The notes below the pieces were generated by a model that made no database searches, had not been told where the DNA came from, and saw only the letters and a list, made by a program, of their open reading frames with translations. Of a stretch of 64,000 bases of DNA, positions 1 to 9,327 are shown piece after piece. The translations under genes were made by a program, and so were the position numbers. Every line of letters starts with the position of its first letter. Position 1 is the first letter of the stretch. Source of the DNA: an uncultured Phascolarctobacterium sp. (GTDB lineage: Bacteria > Bacillota > Negativicutes > Acidaminococcales > Acidaminococcaceae); contig CAUDEF010000004.1 of assembly GCA_958448515.1 (NCBI GenBank), positions 1 through 64,000 on the forward strand, read 5' to 3'.

Positions 1-572
1 AAAAGAATTCTGTAGTAGTTTATCTGAATTGCCCAGTCTAGGAGATACCTTACGCCATCTGTGCGCCATTCTTTTCTGGTCTTTGGCTGACCTTTCTTCA
101 ATCCAGTTTTATAAACTTCACCTGTCGGGACATCGACTTTATAGTAGCCTAAAGCCTTCATAAGCTTGTAGGAGCTTGTAATTTTATAGTCTCCAAGGGT
201 TTTGTCTGTGTAGTCTATAATCTGGCCGTAGAGGTCAAATTTGCCGCTGGTTACTTCATCAGCAAGACGTTCTTCACTGAGCATATTGCCTTCAGTGTGA
301 CCTTCGTTAATGGTATGGACAGCACTGCCATGAATGGCAAAAAGCTGCTGCATGGGATCAACTGCATATTCTGTTGTCTTTTTAAGATAATTTTCTCTTA
401 TGCCGCAGAGAAGTTCAGTTACTGTAGGCTCTTTAATATTTCTTTCCGTGGTCTTTGCTACGGCTCTAAGTGTAGGCAGGAACATACATCTCTGCTTGTT
501 GACGCAGTTTTCAAGGCATGCAGGAATAGGAACTATATTTCCGTTTGGACACTGGAATTTCGTTGCCGGCAT
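1..572 (-). CDS. PD-(D/E)XK nuclease family protein, partial (3' end outside window)
   Basis: Reading leftward from an ATG at 572 the frame stays open to the window edge (about 190 residues, starting MPATKFQCPNG). Around residues 110-130 it has GKFDLYGQ followed by GDYK, an aspartate then an acidic-x-lysine triad as in the PD-(D/E)XK (RecB/Cas4-like) fold. Cysteines near the N-terminus (CLENCVNKQRC) could bind a metal. Its ATG overlaps the TAA of the upstream gene (TAATG), so the two are translationally coupled. Such nucleases are common in phage and conjugative-element replication blocks. The family call rests on the motif only; the C-terminus is not visible. Confidence 0.6.
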   Translation of the reverse strand, partial: MPATKFQCPNGNIVPIPACLENCVNKQRCMFLPTLRAVAKTTERNIKEPTVTELLCGIRENYLKKTTEYAVDPMQQLFAIHGSAVHTINEGHTEGNMLSEERLADEVTSGKFDLYGQIIDYTDKTLGDYKITSSYKLMKALGYYKVDVPTGEVYKTGLKKGQPKTRKEWRTDGVRYLLDWAIQINYYRIL

Positions 573-1204
573 TACTTCCACCTCATTTCATAATTACAGG
601 TAAATCTATCTAAGTGCAGATAAAAGTTATGGTAGGTATCTTTAGTAATATATGCTTCACGAACATTTTCCTTAATCTTATCCGGACTGTCATAGATGCA
701 GACTTTGGCTTTAGGGAACTTTTCGTTGATGTAGTCAGTTACTTCCTTGAAGCTGTCAAAGTATTCTGTTTCGTAGCAGTCTTCAATGCAGTAGTCAATG
801 CGGTACTTATCTGTGAAGAATAAGCCATCCACATCAGTGTTGATGAAGATGCAGGAACCGGGTTCTTCAGCTACATAGACAAGGCTTATTTTGTTATCAT
901 ATTTGTCCTGCAGAAGCTGGAAAAAGCTTGTCATATTAGGCTGCCATGCTGATTCAGTTTCAGCTTTAAAAGCATAATACCCACATCTTTTGTCTGTAAG
1001 CTCAAATTCCATGTAGGAAAGGTAATCTCTCCTGTCAGATATTTTCTCTGCATCTTCCTTGCTGTAGCCGTGTTTTAAAAGAATTTCATATACACTTTTG
1101 CTCTTGCTGTTTTCAAAGACATCAAGCATGATGTTATGCAGGTTTTGTAATAAGTTTTTATCACTGCTGTAGAAAGCAATGTTATTGCTGCAATAGTTTG
1201 CCAT
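572..1204 (-). CDS. DUF1281/Api92-like ferredoxin-fold mobile-element protein
   Basis: About 210 residues. I start it at the ATG at 1204, giving MANYCSNNIAFY, because GAAAGGAG lies at the right distance; the longer open frame upstream has no ribosome binding site and runs through a terminator. The MANxCSNxI opening and the FTDKYRIDY-type C-terminal half recall the YubB/DUF1281 (Api92-like) proteins of plasmids, phages and integrative elements. Their biochemical role is unknown. Its TAA overlaps the ATG of the nuclease gene downstream. A hairpin with a T-run separates it from the DUF932 gene upstream, so it may have its own promoter, or read-through may be controlled there. Confidence 0.55.
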   Translation of the reverse strand: MANYCSNNIAFYSSDKNLLQNLHNIMLDVFENSKSKSVYEILLKHGYSKEDAEKISDRRDYLSYMEFELTDKRCGYYAFKAETESAWQPNMTSFFQLLQDKYDNKISLVYVAEEPGSCIFINTDVDGLFFTDKYRIDYCIEDCYETEYFDSFKEVTDYINEKFPKAKVCIYDSPDKIKENVREAYITKDTYHNFYLHLDRFTCNYEMRWK

Positions 1205-1234
1205 GGTAGTTACTCCTTTCAAAATAAAAGAAAA

Positions 1235-1260
1235 AGGCTTAACCATCTAAGGTTAAGCCT
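1235..1260 (-). terminator. Intrinsic terminator after DUF932 gene
   Basis: A perfect 10-bp stem (AGGCTTAACC / GGTTAAGCCT) with a 6-nt loop is followed on the minus strand by TTTTTCTTTTATTTT. It lies 70 bp past the DUF932 stop and just upstream of the ribosome binding site of the next gene, so it could act as an attenuator between the two. Confidence 0.75.
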
Positions 1261-1328
1261 AGATTGCAATTTTTTCATTTGGTCTTTTAAACATTGTGCT
1301 TACTTTAATCAAATCAAAGTTATTATAC

Positions 1329-2408
1329 TTATGCTGATTTAGGTAACAGAATTATATTTCTCTTGCTTACAGCTTCTACTCCTTCATCAAGGAGAGTACC
1401 GCCGATACGTTCAAGTTCTGTAGCTCTGTTGTAGTCGGTTACGTCCTGTGAACTTCTCGTTACGGCATTAACTAAGCCGAAGTGAGAATAATCGTTGCCC
1501 ATGATAAAGTGCCGCAGGATAGAGGCACGCTCCAGCTTATTCAAGACATATCTGTCACCTAAGACTTCTACAGTCTGTACCGGATTTTCTCCGGTCTTGA
1601 TGCTCATAGCTGTACGCATCTTATCTGCAGTCAAAGTAAATTTAGCTTCATCTACAGCAGCACTGACTATGTCCTGTACCTTCATAAAGTATGCTTTATC
1701 ATCTGCCGCTAAAGTAGCGTCACTATAAAGTTCATAGGCATTATCGGTATCTTCAACCTGTTTGCCGGTATGATATTTCTTATGGGCAAGGTCTTTAGAA
1801 ATCATACCGTTCTTGCAGACAAGCCTGTAAACCAAAGGTTCTACCTTTAAGGCACCTAAGCCTATCTCGCTGTTGGAAATAACAAAGCCTGCCTGCACAA
1901 TATCTCCAGGAACGATTTCTGTTTTCATGGTTTTGTTGATTACCTTTAAATACAGGTGGGTTTCAGTAATATCGCAGCTGATGATCTCGCAGCCTTTCAT
2001 CTCAGCAATGACTGGCAGTACATGGTCTACCAGTTCCAGATTATCTAACCTGCGGTAACGGTCACTGAGAAAGGCTCTCAGTTTTCCGTCTAAGGTTCTC
2101 AGCATTCTGCGTTCAGGATTCTGCATAAGCCAGCCATTGACATTCTTGTCTAAAAGCTCCGGGTACTCCAAACGCATACGCTCGTAATACTTATATGGGA
2201 TATTAAGGCGGTCGGCAATCTGACGGTGAGCAATGTCTGTAATGCGGTAGCTTAAAATATCTTCACCTGTAGAAACACTGAGCATACTTACGCCATTGGT
2301 ACTGCTGATGTTGATGCTTCTGGTATCGGCAATTAAGTCCTTTCTTGCTTCACGCTGACGCTCCAGCTCTCCATACAGATTTTGAATAGTTTTGATTCCT
2401 TGTTTCAT
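1329..2408 (-). CDS. DUF932 domain protein
   Basis: 359 residues, close to the usual size of the DUF932 (phage/plasmid-like, TIGR03299-related) family. Typical elements are visible: an N-terminal segment with DILSYRITDIAHRQIADRL, then RMLRTLDGKLRAFLSDRYR, and a VCKNGMI segment near residue 200. The biochemical function is unknown; members sit in plasmids, phages and conjugative elements near single-strand-binding and recombination genes. The ATG at 2408 has TTTAGGAGGAATGTATC in front. A promoter-like pair lies at 2446-2474 and a terminator hairpin is further upstream. Confidence 0.75.
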   Translation of the reverse strand: MKQGIKTIQNLYGELERQREARKDLIADTRSINISSTNGVSMLSVSTGEDILSYRITDIAHRQIADRLNIPYKYYERMRLEYPELLDKNVNGWLMQNPERRMLRTLDGKLRAFLSDRYRRLDNLELVDHVLPVIAEMKGCEIISCDITETHLYLKVINKTMKTEIVPGDIVQAGFVISNSEIGLGALKVEPLVYRLVCKNGMISKDLAHKKYHTGKQVEDTDNAYELYSDATLAADDKAYFMKVQDIVSAAVDEAKFTLTADKMRTAMSIKTGENPVQTVEVLGDRYVLNKLERASILRHFIMGNDYSHFGLVNAVTRSSQDVTDYNRATELERIGGTLLDEGVEAVSKRNIILLPKSA

Positions 2409-2445
2409 GATACATTCCTCCTAAAGTTGATATAGATTTTAATTG

Positions 2446-2474
2446 TATATATAAATAACGGCAGCCCAGTACAA
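2446..2474 (-). promoter_or_regulatory. Candidate promoter of DUF932 gene
   Basis: On the minus strand TTGTAC (2474-2469) is separated by 17 nt from TATATA (2451-2446), about 40 bp before the start codon. The -35 element sits inside a small hairpin (GCAGCC / GGCTGC, 2461-2480). Confidence 0.45.
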
Positions 2475-2504
2475 GGCTGCTGTTAGGATTTTAGACATAG
2501 AAAA

Positions 2505-2532
2505 AGCCCAGATGTCGTTAAACATCTGGGCT
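2505..2532 (-). terminator. Intrinsic terminator downstream of defence operon
   Basis: An 11-bp perfect stem (AGCCCAGATGT / ACATCTGGGCT) with a 6-nt loop is followed on the minus strand by TTTTTC. It lies about 200 bp beyond the SfsA-like gene and separates the defence operon from the DUF932 gene. Confidence 0.75.
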
Positions 2533-2736
2533 GAAGTGTATGTTCCTATGATCCTTTGCAAGGGTTTCTGTTATATAAACAGAGCTTGCAAGTTATTCAT
2601 ATTAATAATATATAATTGAAAAACTAAACTTTTCCATCAATATTATCACATTTCCATAAATTTAAATATTGAAATGTATGGCAAACTATATACAAGGCAA
2701 CTCAAATAGGCTACCCCTTTAGGAATAATTAAAAGA

Positions 2737-3426
2737 CTATATTGTAACTTTTATTTTAGCATACAGTTCTGGAGTTTGATCTCTCAAACGCACTGCGAAC
2801 GCACAACAGGTCATCCCTTTTTCAATGCATTTATTAAAGGTTTTATAGTAATCTTCTACATTTGAATTTATAACTATTTCTTTTACGCATGGATTCAGAG
2901 ACACCAAAATGTAGCAAGCACGATATCCTTCATCCAATAATCGTGAAATTTCATTTAGTTGCTTTATAGCTCTTTCAGAATACACCGTTGGAAAAACAGA
3001 CTTCTTAGAAAATGACAATGTACTTTTTATCTCAATGATTGTATTTGTATCGTGAACAAAAATATCTGTCTTATAAGCACCTATCTTGTATTCACGAGAA
3101 ACCTTTTTTCTGGCTCCTAAAAATGCAAAGTATCGTCTTTTTATTTGTGCTTCTACTACACGATTGGCTTGCGCCAGATTAAGTAAAATAAAACTTCTTC
3201 GATACTTTACAGCATAGACCGCAAAAGAGGTTCTTGCATTTGGTGTTTCTATTGGTTTAAGCAAAACCGTCCTGCCTGTCATATCAATAAAATTGCTGAG
3301 CCTGCAAGATGATGGAATGTAGCAGATTTCATCTTTTCCATCAATACTTACGCTACATAGAAAACGGTTCTTTATTTCCGTTTGAAAAGTTCCATATACA
3401 TAGTCCATAGATTTCTTATCCGGCAC
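2737..3426 (-). CDS. SfsA-like DNA-binding/nuclease protein, last gene of defence operon
   Basis: 229 residues with SfsA-family layout: an OB-fold-like N-terminus (CYIPSSCRLSNFIDMTGRTV, residues about 36-55) followed by a PD-(D/E)XK-like core with KTDIFV (about 117-122) and IEIKST (about 127-132), then SERAIKQLNEI and a CYILVSLNP strand as in SfsA. SfsA proteins bind DNA non-specifically and carry this nuclease fold. The start is taken as GTG at 3426; an ATG at 3408 has no good ribosome binding site. It begins 17 bp after the FtsK-like gene, so it is part of the same transcript. Use of an SfsA-like protein in a defence operon is unusual; the nuclease role is inferred from the motif. Confidence 0.65.
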   Translation of the reverse strand: MPDKKSMDYVYGTFQTEIKNRFLCSVSIDGKDEICYIPSSCRLSNFIDMTGRTVLLKPIETPNARTSFAVYAVKYRRSFILLNLAQANRVVEAQIKRRYFAFLGARKKVSREYKIGAYKTDIFVHDTNTIIEIKSTLSFSKKSVFPTVYSERAIKQLNEISRLLDEGYRACYILVSLNPCVKEIVINSNVEDYYKTFNKCIEKGMTCCAFAVRLRDQTPELYAKIKVTI

Positions 3427-3443
3427 CTGCTACACCCCCATTC

Positions 3444-4832
3444 TTAGATTATTCCTTGAATTACATCATTTACGATTTTATCTAACTCCTCAATTTCTAT
3501 TAAATAACCTTGAGCGCGCTCGACAACATCGCCATTACGATAAATCATGTCTCCATGCTTCTGAAGGTATTGCGCATCTGGCTCTTCTATTATCATTCTC
3601 GAAGAGATTCCATCATTAACACGCAACGCAACACGACCGTTTAACTGTGCCTTTGTTGTTGACGGAACAAGCTTGGCTTCTGGTCGCTGAGTACATATCA
3701 CAAGATGTATTCCTCTACTTCTTCCGGCCTGTGCGATTCGTTGTACTGGCTTGTAGAATGCATTCTTTTCCTTTGTAGTTTCCAACTGATCAGCCAGATC
3801 AGCGAACTCATCAATAACCACAACAATTGGTGCGAGTTTCTCGGCTACTTTTTTATTATACTCAATAATATTGGCAACTCTTGCTTCTGCAAGAAGTCTG
3901 CCTCTACGTTCCGACTCTTCGAAAATAACTTCTTTTATTACCTTTGTTGCTTCTGCTGCATCGGAAATAATCCTACCCGAATACAGGTGAGGAAGACCTT
4001 CAAAATGAATGAAGTCTTCCAATTTTGACGAAGAGAGAATTAATTGCAAATCCTCTTTCTTTGGATGGGTAATCAGCATTGCTGCTAGCATGGTGAACAA
4101 GAATACCGATTTGCCTGAACCTGTACTACCACCAACGAGCATATGAGGCATTTGGCTCAAATCCTCAATCAAATCCTTTCCATTTGGTGTTCTGCCAAGC
4201 GGGAAGAACAACTGCTCTGGTGATGTTATTGCTGGAATAGAACTAATGACATCCTTGAAGAGAACCTTCTCCCTCTGAAGTCTTGGAACATCCAGCAGTA
4301 ATTCATCTGAATTAGGAATCTGCTGAATAATAACTCCAGTTCGTTTCATTTCACGTCCGATATCCTCAAGGTGACTCGCTAATCCCTGTAAGGCTTGACC
4401 ACGTCCGAGTTTAAATTTGAGCCGAATAACACTTGGACCGACTACTGCGGACTTTGCTTCACACTCTCGAAGACTAACATGATAATCGCCACAGGAACGC
4501 TTGAAGTCTTTTACTAATTGTTCAATTTCTTCAACAGGAACACCCTTTAATTCTACTTTTTTCTCCTGAGCCTCTACCTCAATCGGTTCTGTTTGAACTG
4601 CGGGTACTTCAGAAACAGTACTATTGGATTCAGTATCACATTCAGTATGCTTCTCCACCATCATAGAATCGGATTGGTTTCCAAATTCATAGATAACTGT
4701 TCCTTCTTCATTTGACTCAGGAACCTCATCAGAATCATAATCTATTGCAAGTGTTTCCTTCAGAACAGTACCTTCCCCAAGCACCTCCTGCTGTATTTCC
4801 TTTGCGCTTAACAGTCTATATTCAAGCGGCAT
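3444..4832 (-). CDS. FtsK/SpoIIIE (HerA-type) DNA translocase, defence operon
   Basis: 462 residues, soluble, no membrane segment. An acidic low-complexity stretch covers about residues 30-95. The ATPase core has Walker A GGSTGSGKSV (about 232-241), Walker B VVVIDEFADL (about 336-345) and the FtsK-type AQAGRSRGIHLVICTQRP segment. The usual FtsK DPK motif is replaced by SSSKLEDF. There is no C-terminal winged-helix gamma domain, so this is not the division translocase. Its ATG overlaps the end of the upstream gene by 11 bp. In DptH of phosphorothioation-dependent restriction the translocase is fused to a large N-terminal part; here that part may be the separate upstream gene. Confidence 0.75.
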   Translation of the reverse strand: MPLEYRLLSAKEIQQEVLGEGTVLKETLAIDYDSDEVPESNEEGTVIYEFGNQSDSMMVEKHTECDTESNSTVSEVPAVQTEPIEVEAQEKKVELKGVPVEEIEQLVKDFKRSCGDYHVSLRECEAKSAVVGPSVIRLKFKLGRGQALQGLASHLEDIGREMKRTGVIIQQIPNSDELLLDVPRLQREKVLFKDVISSIPAITSPEQLFFPLGRTPNGKDLIEDLSQMPHMLVGGSTGSGKSVFLFTMLAAMLITHPKKEDLQLILSSSKLEDFIHFEGLPHLYSGRIISDAAEATKVIKEVIFEESERRGRLLAEARVANIIEYNKKVAEKLAPIVVVIDEFADLADQLETTKEKNAFYKPVQRIAQAGRSRGIHLVICTQRPEAKLVPSTTKAQLNGRVALRVNDGISSRMIIEEPDAQYLQKHGDMIYRNGDVVERAQGYLIEIEELDKIVNDVIQGII

Positions 4833-7800
4833 GACCAGAAATTAATTGTCTTCCGTCTTCGCCCTTTGTAATAGTGGCATCTGGTGATTCGTCTCTGGTT
4901 TTAACCTCTATAGGTTGAATTACCAGAGTATTAGTTTCGGCAATATACTTCAAGCCAACGAGATCAGCACGTTCATTTCCAAAACGACTATCCTGTAACC
5001 ATAACCTAGCCTTTTCATTGTCAAGTGAGGCTACCAGTGAATCATTATTATTTCTCGTATACCACGATGCAGCAAAAAGTGTCCCAATGAGGCCCTTTTT
5101 CTTATTGTCCATAGCCTGTACATCAGCTCCGAACTTCGGAATGCTGATGAAACCGTTAGATGCAATATGACCAAAGCTTTTCAAAATACCAATAAGAGTC
5201 TCTGGCTTCGGATACAGATTATAGGAACGAAGCATAGTTAAATACTGCGCAATAATTCTGGAATTACAGGAAGCCCAGACATTTACCATACGACGGTCAT
5301 ACTGTATTTCTCCAATCGGAATAGCACCATGCGGATCGTAATTATTTGTATCCCTATCAGCAGCAACAAGCCACTGAACCATCCCTTCTTGAATAGTAGA
5401 AACTACTGCTGTCATATCCGCATTTCCATTATATGTTGTACGCGGATTCATATTATTACTAATGACATCAGCCAACTTCATCAACTTATGATAGTCACCG
5501 ATTAAACCAGAATCCATTTCAGCCGAAGGGAAAATGCTTCCTCTATGCTGAATTATATCAAAATCATAGTCATAGGTAACTACAAGCGGGTTAATATACA
5601 GATTTTTATTATTGGGTCCAAACTCAATTGCGTATGCAGACTGGTCAAAATAGAACGCGACATGAACTGGCTTTTCAGAAAGAGCGATCTTTACTTCATT
5701 TGCAGATTCTACATTACGAATGCTGATAGCTATCTTATTCTGACGTATAAACTCACCAATTTCATAATCCTTACCAGAATAATCCAGTTTTGAAAGTTCG
5801 GTATTTCCGTTCTGCTTTCTAGTCAAATAAACATCATAAACTACTCTTTCACAACCATTTTTGTCCATAAAGGACTTAATTGCACGAATATTCGCAATCA
5901 GGTCTGGAGCGTCGACAGAGCAAATTCGAACTTCATTTTTAGTATAAGGAGCAAAACCAATCCATCGTGTCAGAATTTCTCCAATTGACTGAGTCCCATC
6001 ATCACCCAAATATCTATTAGTCTTATTTTCAAATGTTGGCAGCATTTCTATGTTTCCAGAGCAGGGTAAAACCTTATCATCCGAAGACCCAGTAACGATA
6101 CTGTTAGCAATAACAAAGCTCAAAATTTGAGGAAGTTGATTGAGTACAGCAGTCAAAGCAGTCGCATCATCCTCACTCAACTGCGATTTCTTTGAAGGAA
6201 GGGTTTTGAAAATCTCATAATAACGCCACAAGAAGATCGGATGCAAGGGAAGAAGAATAGCCTTCCATTCCTTTGGTGTTTTGACGTACAATACATCAAG
6301 CAGTAGCAAAGCCTTTGCAATAAAACTGGTACTACTTGGACTCATTTCACGCATAGAAGGCTCGTTTAAACTGAATGCGTGATACAACTTTGCCCAAGTC
6401 TCAATATAATCAATGAGTGTTTGACGTGCTTCCTCGTCAACTCCAAAACTAAGAACAGGATAATACATTATCATATCCAAATTTCTAAGCAGTTTGCATC
6501 GAAGAACCAATAATTCTTCGACTATAGTAGTGAATAACTCAGCTGTTTCAATGTTTTTAACTTTAAATTGAGCATCAAACTGTGTAATGAAATCAAACAA
6601 AGACTGACTGCCATCGATTCCACCATGAAAAGCTACTATGGAATCTTCAGATACCGGATTAAATGAACTAAAACTTTGAATATCCGCAGAGATAGCATCC
6701 TTCAAAACGCTTTCTTCTGTTTCCATTAAGCCACCCCATGCAGTCTCATTACAAACAATTCCAACTAGCCTTCTTAAATCTGACTGGTGATTTTCAATGA
6801 CTATAGTCCTGTCGTCAAAAACTCCACTGATGGTAGGTATACTATCATTGTTCTCTTCTGTTTCAGAATCAAAATGCTTTTTCAATTCCTCAAGCAATTC
6901 TTTGACAGCAGCAACATCCTCTTCATCACCATTAACAATCACATCTGAAATCAATTGTCCAAGTTCCTTTGGACGAATAGGTGCTGCTTCTGTAGTTACA
7001 TCAGGTGTATCGGTTTCAGTTCTATCAGGAGTCTTAGGTGATTTCTTTTTCTTGGATTCATTTGCCTTTGAAGCTGAAAACAAATCCTGTACTGTTGCAA
7101 AATCCAATTGTCTTAGAGTATTCTGGTTTCCGTATTTGTAAAGATTCTGAAGAAGGTTATATGCATTTTGCAGACGGACTCTATCATCACCCTTTGTTCT
7201 TGCTAATGACCGACTCAACTTTTTACGAGAATCCTCAGATAACTGTCCAATAGCAAAAATCAGTTCACGATTTCGATTCAAACGTTCCTCTGGCTTGTAT
7301 TTTGTTCCCAAAATATCTGCATCACACAGAAGATTCAACCTCCACATATTATTGGGTATAGCTTCTGCAGTAGTCCCTGTATTTGAAACTGCTTGAACAA
7401 ATTCCATAATTGCATCAAAAGAATAATAATCTGAGGTTTGCTGCAGCGCACGCCAGAAATTCTGTGTAGGTGTATTGCTTTCATTACTAATCTGTTGTTC
7501 CAGAAGATATTTTGAAATATCCTTTAATGAAACAACATCAAACTCAGCAAGAGAATGTAATTTGTCCGTATCAGCTTTTACAAATACAACAATATTTCCT
7601 GCATATTCAGGGACGCTTCTCCACAGAACCGCCTTCTCAATGGATGAAGTTAAGGTATAATCCGCCTCTTCAACATCGGCAGAAATACCATATCCTACTG
7701 CCGCAACATAAACATGAGATTTTCTTTTAGAAGACAATTCAACCGCTATTTCAGTAGGTTGAATATCGCTAATACCTTTAGCAAGAATTCCAACTTTGGA

Positions 7801-7854
7801 ATCTGCCATTTTTTCTACTAATAGCCCTATAACAAGGCCTTGCTTATCTATCAT
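4822..7854 (-). CDS. Large DptH-like protein with C-terminal PD-(D/E)XK-like motif
   Basis: About 1,010 residues. The start is the ATG at 7854, overlapping the preceding TGA (TGATG) and served by TAGGAGG; a TTG one codon earlier is possible. The N-terminal 260 residues are mixed alpha/beta, residues about 265-300 are a charged linker rich in K, T and D, and the middle is helical. Near the C-terminus (about 955-985) are RLWLQDSRFGNERADLVGL and then IEVKTRDE, a nuclease-like aspartate plus E-x-K arrangement. I see no P-loop; the ATPase is the overlapping FtsK-like gene downstream. I read the two together as a split DptH-like restriction factor. A profile search is needed to confirm the family. 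Confidence 0.5.
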   Translation of the reverse strand: MIDKQGLVIGLLVEKMADSKVGILAKGISDIQPTEIAVELSSKRKSHVYVAAVGYGISADVEEADYTLTSSIEKAVLWRSVPEYAGNIVVFVKADTDKLHSLAEFDVVSLKDISKYLLEQQISNESNTPTQNFWRALQQTSDYYSFDAIMEFVQAVSNTGTTAEAIPNNMWRLNLLCDADILGTKYKPEERLNRNRELIFAIGQLSEDSRKKLSRSLARTKGDDRVRLQNAYNLLQNLYKYGNQNTLRQLDFATVQDLFSASKANESKKKKSPKTPDRTETDTPDVTTEAAPIRPKELGQLISDVIVNGDEEDVAAVKELLEELKKHFDSETEENNDSIPTISGVFDDRTIVIENHQSDLRRLVGIVCNETAWGGLMETEESVLKDAISADIQSFSSFNPVSEDSIVAFHGGIDGSQSLFDFITQFDAQFKVKNIETAELFTTIVEELLVLRCKLLRNLDMIMYYPVLSFGVDEEARQTLIDYIETWAKLYHAFSLNEPSMREMSPSSTSFIAKALLLLDVLYVKTPKEWKAILLPLHPIFLWRYYEIFKTLPSKKSQLSEDDATALTAVLNQLPQILSFVIANSIVTGSSDDKVLPCSGNIEMLPTFENKTNRYLGDDGTQSIGEILTRWIGFAPYTKNEVRICSVDAPDLIANIRAIKSFMDKNGCERVVYDVYLTRKQNGNTELSKLDYSGKDYEIGEFIRQNKIAISIRNVESANEVKIALSEKPVHVAFYFDQSAYAIEFGPNNKNLYINPLVVTYDYDFDIIQHRGSIFPSAEMDSGLIGDYHKLMKLADVISNNMNPRTTYNGNADMTAVVSTIQEGMVQWLVAADRDTNNYDPHGAIPIGEIQYDRRMVNVWASCNSRIIAQYLTMLRSYNLYPKPETLIGILKSFGHIASNGFISIPKFGADVQAMDNKKKGLIGTLFAASWYTRNNNDSLVASLDNEKARLWLQDSRFGNERADLVGLKYIAETNTLVIQPIEVKTRDESPDATITKGEDGRQLISGHAA

Positions 7855-9326
7855 CAATCCGAGCCTCCTAAGCGAATCTGAAGAATACCGTCGGCCATTA
7901 CCTCAGCAAAATCCATAGATTCTAGCAATACAGCTAATGAAGTGAAATTTCGTTCAAGGGAATCCTCATCAATCTGCAGGAGCATACCACTACTCTGGAT
8001 TTTTTCAAGTTCGCATGCACTACCTCCGACAATAATACCAAAACGCTCCCATAAACGATTTCTCATATCGCTTCCACTAAGTATTTCGCTTGGGCTTACA
8101 GTACTACGAAGTATCATCTCCAAGATATCCTGTGACAATACAAATCTTTTATTAGGGTGCATTTTATCTGGAGGATATAATATACCAGCAGAAGTTCCCA
8201 GAATTTTAAGGCAGTTAACCGGATGTGATGATGCTTCTAATGCTAGCATGTCATACATAGTCTCGCCAAATACAAGTCTTGCATCATCATCTGTTACGCA
8301 TGCTCTTGCACGTTCCTTTGCTAATGCCCATAAAGTGTCAAGTTCAACCGAAGATTTTTTCTTTTCGTCATAAACTGGAGTTGCTGATTTCAAAAGAGTC
8401 TTTTTGCTGTAACCCTTTTCCTTTAACTTCTGTGCATAACCCCATGCATAAAAACGGTTGATAGACTTATGCATCTGCGTGTAAGCCATCTCCGATGCAC
8501 GTGCTACACTACTTTGACTCGGCGCCATACCTGAAAAATCCAGCAGAATCGGTCTAATATTTTCACCACAATAAAAGGCTTCAAGAAGTGCCATATAACG
8601 AATCAATTGAAAAATGCAAAAGAAGTTGAAAATACGCAGTTGTGTTAATGTATTTGGATGCTGCTTGAGATTATCCATCAGGCATAAGCCACTTTCATTA
8701 AGACCCTTCAAATACCACTTCAAAGAATCATTTAATACGGTAAATGCTGGTAAATCCTCGTGTCTGCTCTTCTCAAACACCTGCATATAACTCTCTAAAA
8801 CTGGTTCAAATAAAATAGAAATTGGATCATTCGCCTTATCGAGCAGTTCTTTAATGTATTCTGCTAATTCCGGACAATAAGAACGAATCAAACCACCAAT
8901 AAACTCTCCTGTATCCTCATAGATTGAAGTTCTTGTCAAAAAATACTTTGAACCAGCAGTAAAGGATATCATATCATCTTTGAGCCCTTTTACTACATAT
9001 ACCCCTTTATCTGCAGATATAAGTCGCTGCATAACATTTCGCATAGATTCAACAGATCCCTCAGCAATGTCATCTTCAATTATCTCATTTTCTGCAAGCA
9101 TGGAATATATCTTTTCGAACTCACTTCCTTCGGGTACATTCCCCTTTGCGTCTGACACTAAGGCAAGTTTCTTTATCTGCATCGTAGTGTTGAAGCCGCC
9201 ATATATACATCTTTGAACTCCATTAGCAACATGGACAGGCTTAATTGAACCTCCATTAGGCGTAAATCCAACATATGTACTATCGACTTCTTTTCTAAAA
9301 GAATGAAGATTTATTCCCTCACTCAT
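7854..9326 (-). CDS. Defence operon protein of unknown family (DptG position)
   Basis: 490 residues from the ATG at 9326, preceded by AAAGGAG and separated by one base from the upstream TAA; a longer open frame would overlap the upstream gene by 59 bp without a better site. I do not recognise the family. No P-loop, membrane span or nuclease motif is obvious. The C-terminal third has a conserved-looking stretch (ILYPPDKMHPNKRFVLSQD, then ILRSTVSPSE) that may be a winged-helix-like region. It lies between the DptF-like ATPase and the DptH-like gene, the place DptG occupies in dptFGH operons, so a structural or adaptor role is plausible; this is positional inference only. Confidence 0.45.
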   Translation of the reverse strand: MSEGINLHSFRKEVDSTYVGFTPNGGSIKPVHVANGVQRCIYGGFNTTMQIKKLALVSDAKGNVPEGSEFEKIYSMLAENEIIEDDIAEGSVESMRNVMQRLISADKGVYVVKGLKDDMISFTAGSKYFLTRTSIYEDTGEFIGGLIRSYCPELAEYIKELLDKANDPISILFEPVLESYMQVFEKSRHEDLPAFTVLNDSLKWYLKGLNESGLCLMDNLKQHPNTLTQLRIFNFFCIFQLIRYMALLEAFYCGENIRPILLDFSGMAPSQSSVARASEMAYTQMHKSINRFYAWGYAQKLKEKGYSKKTLLKSATPVYDEKKKSSVELDTLWALAKERARACVTDDDARLVFGETMYDMLALEASSHPVNCLKILGTSAGILYPPDKMHPNKRFVLSQDILEMILRSTVSPSEILSGSDMRNRLWERFGIIVGGSACELEKIQSSGMLLQIDEDSLERNFTSLAVLLESMDFAEVMADGILQIRLGGSD

Positions 9327-9327
9327 G

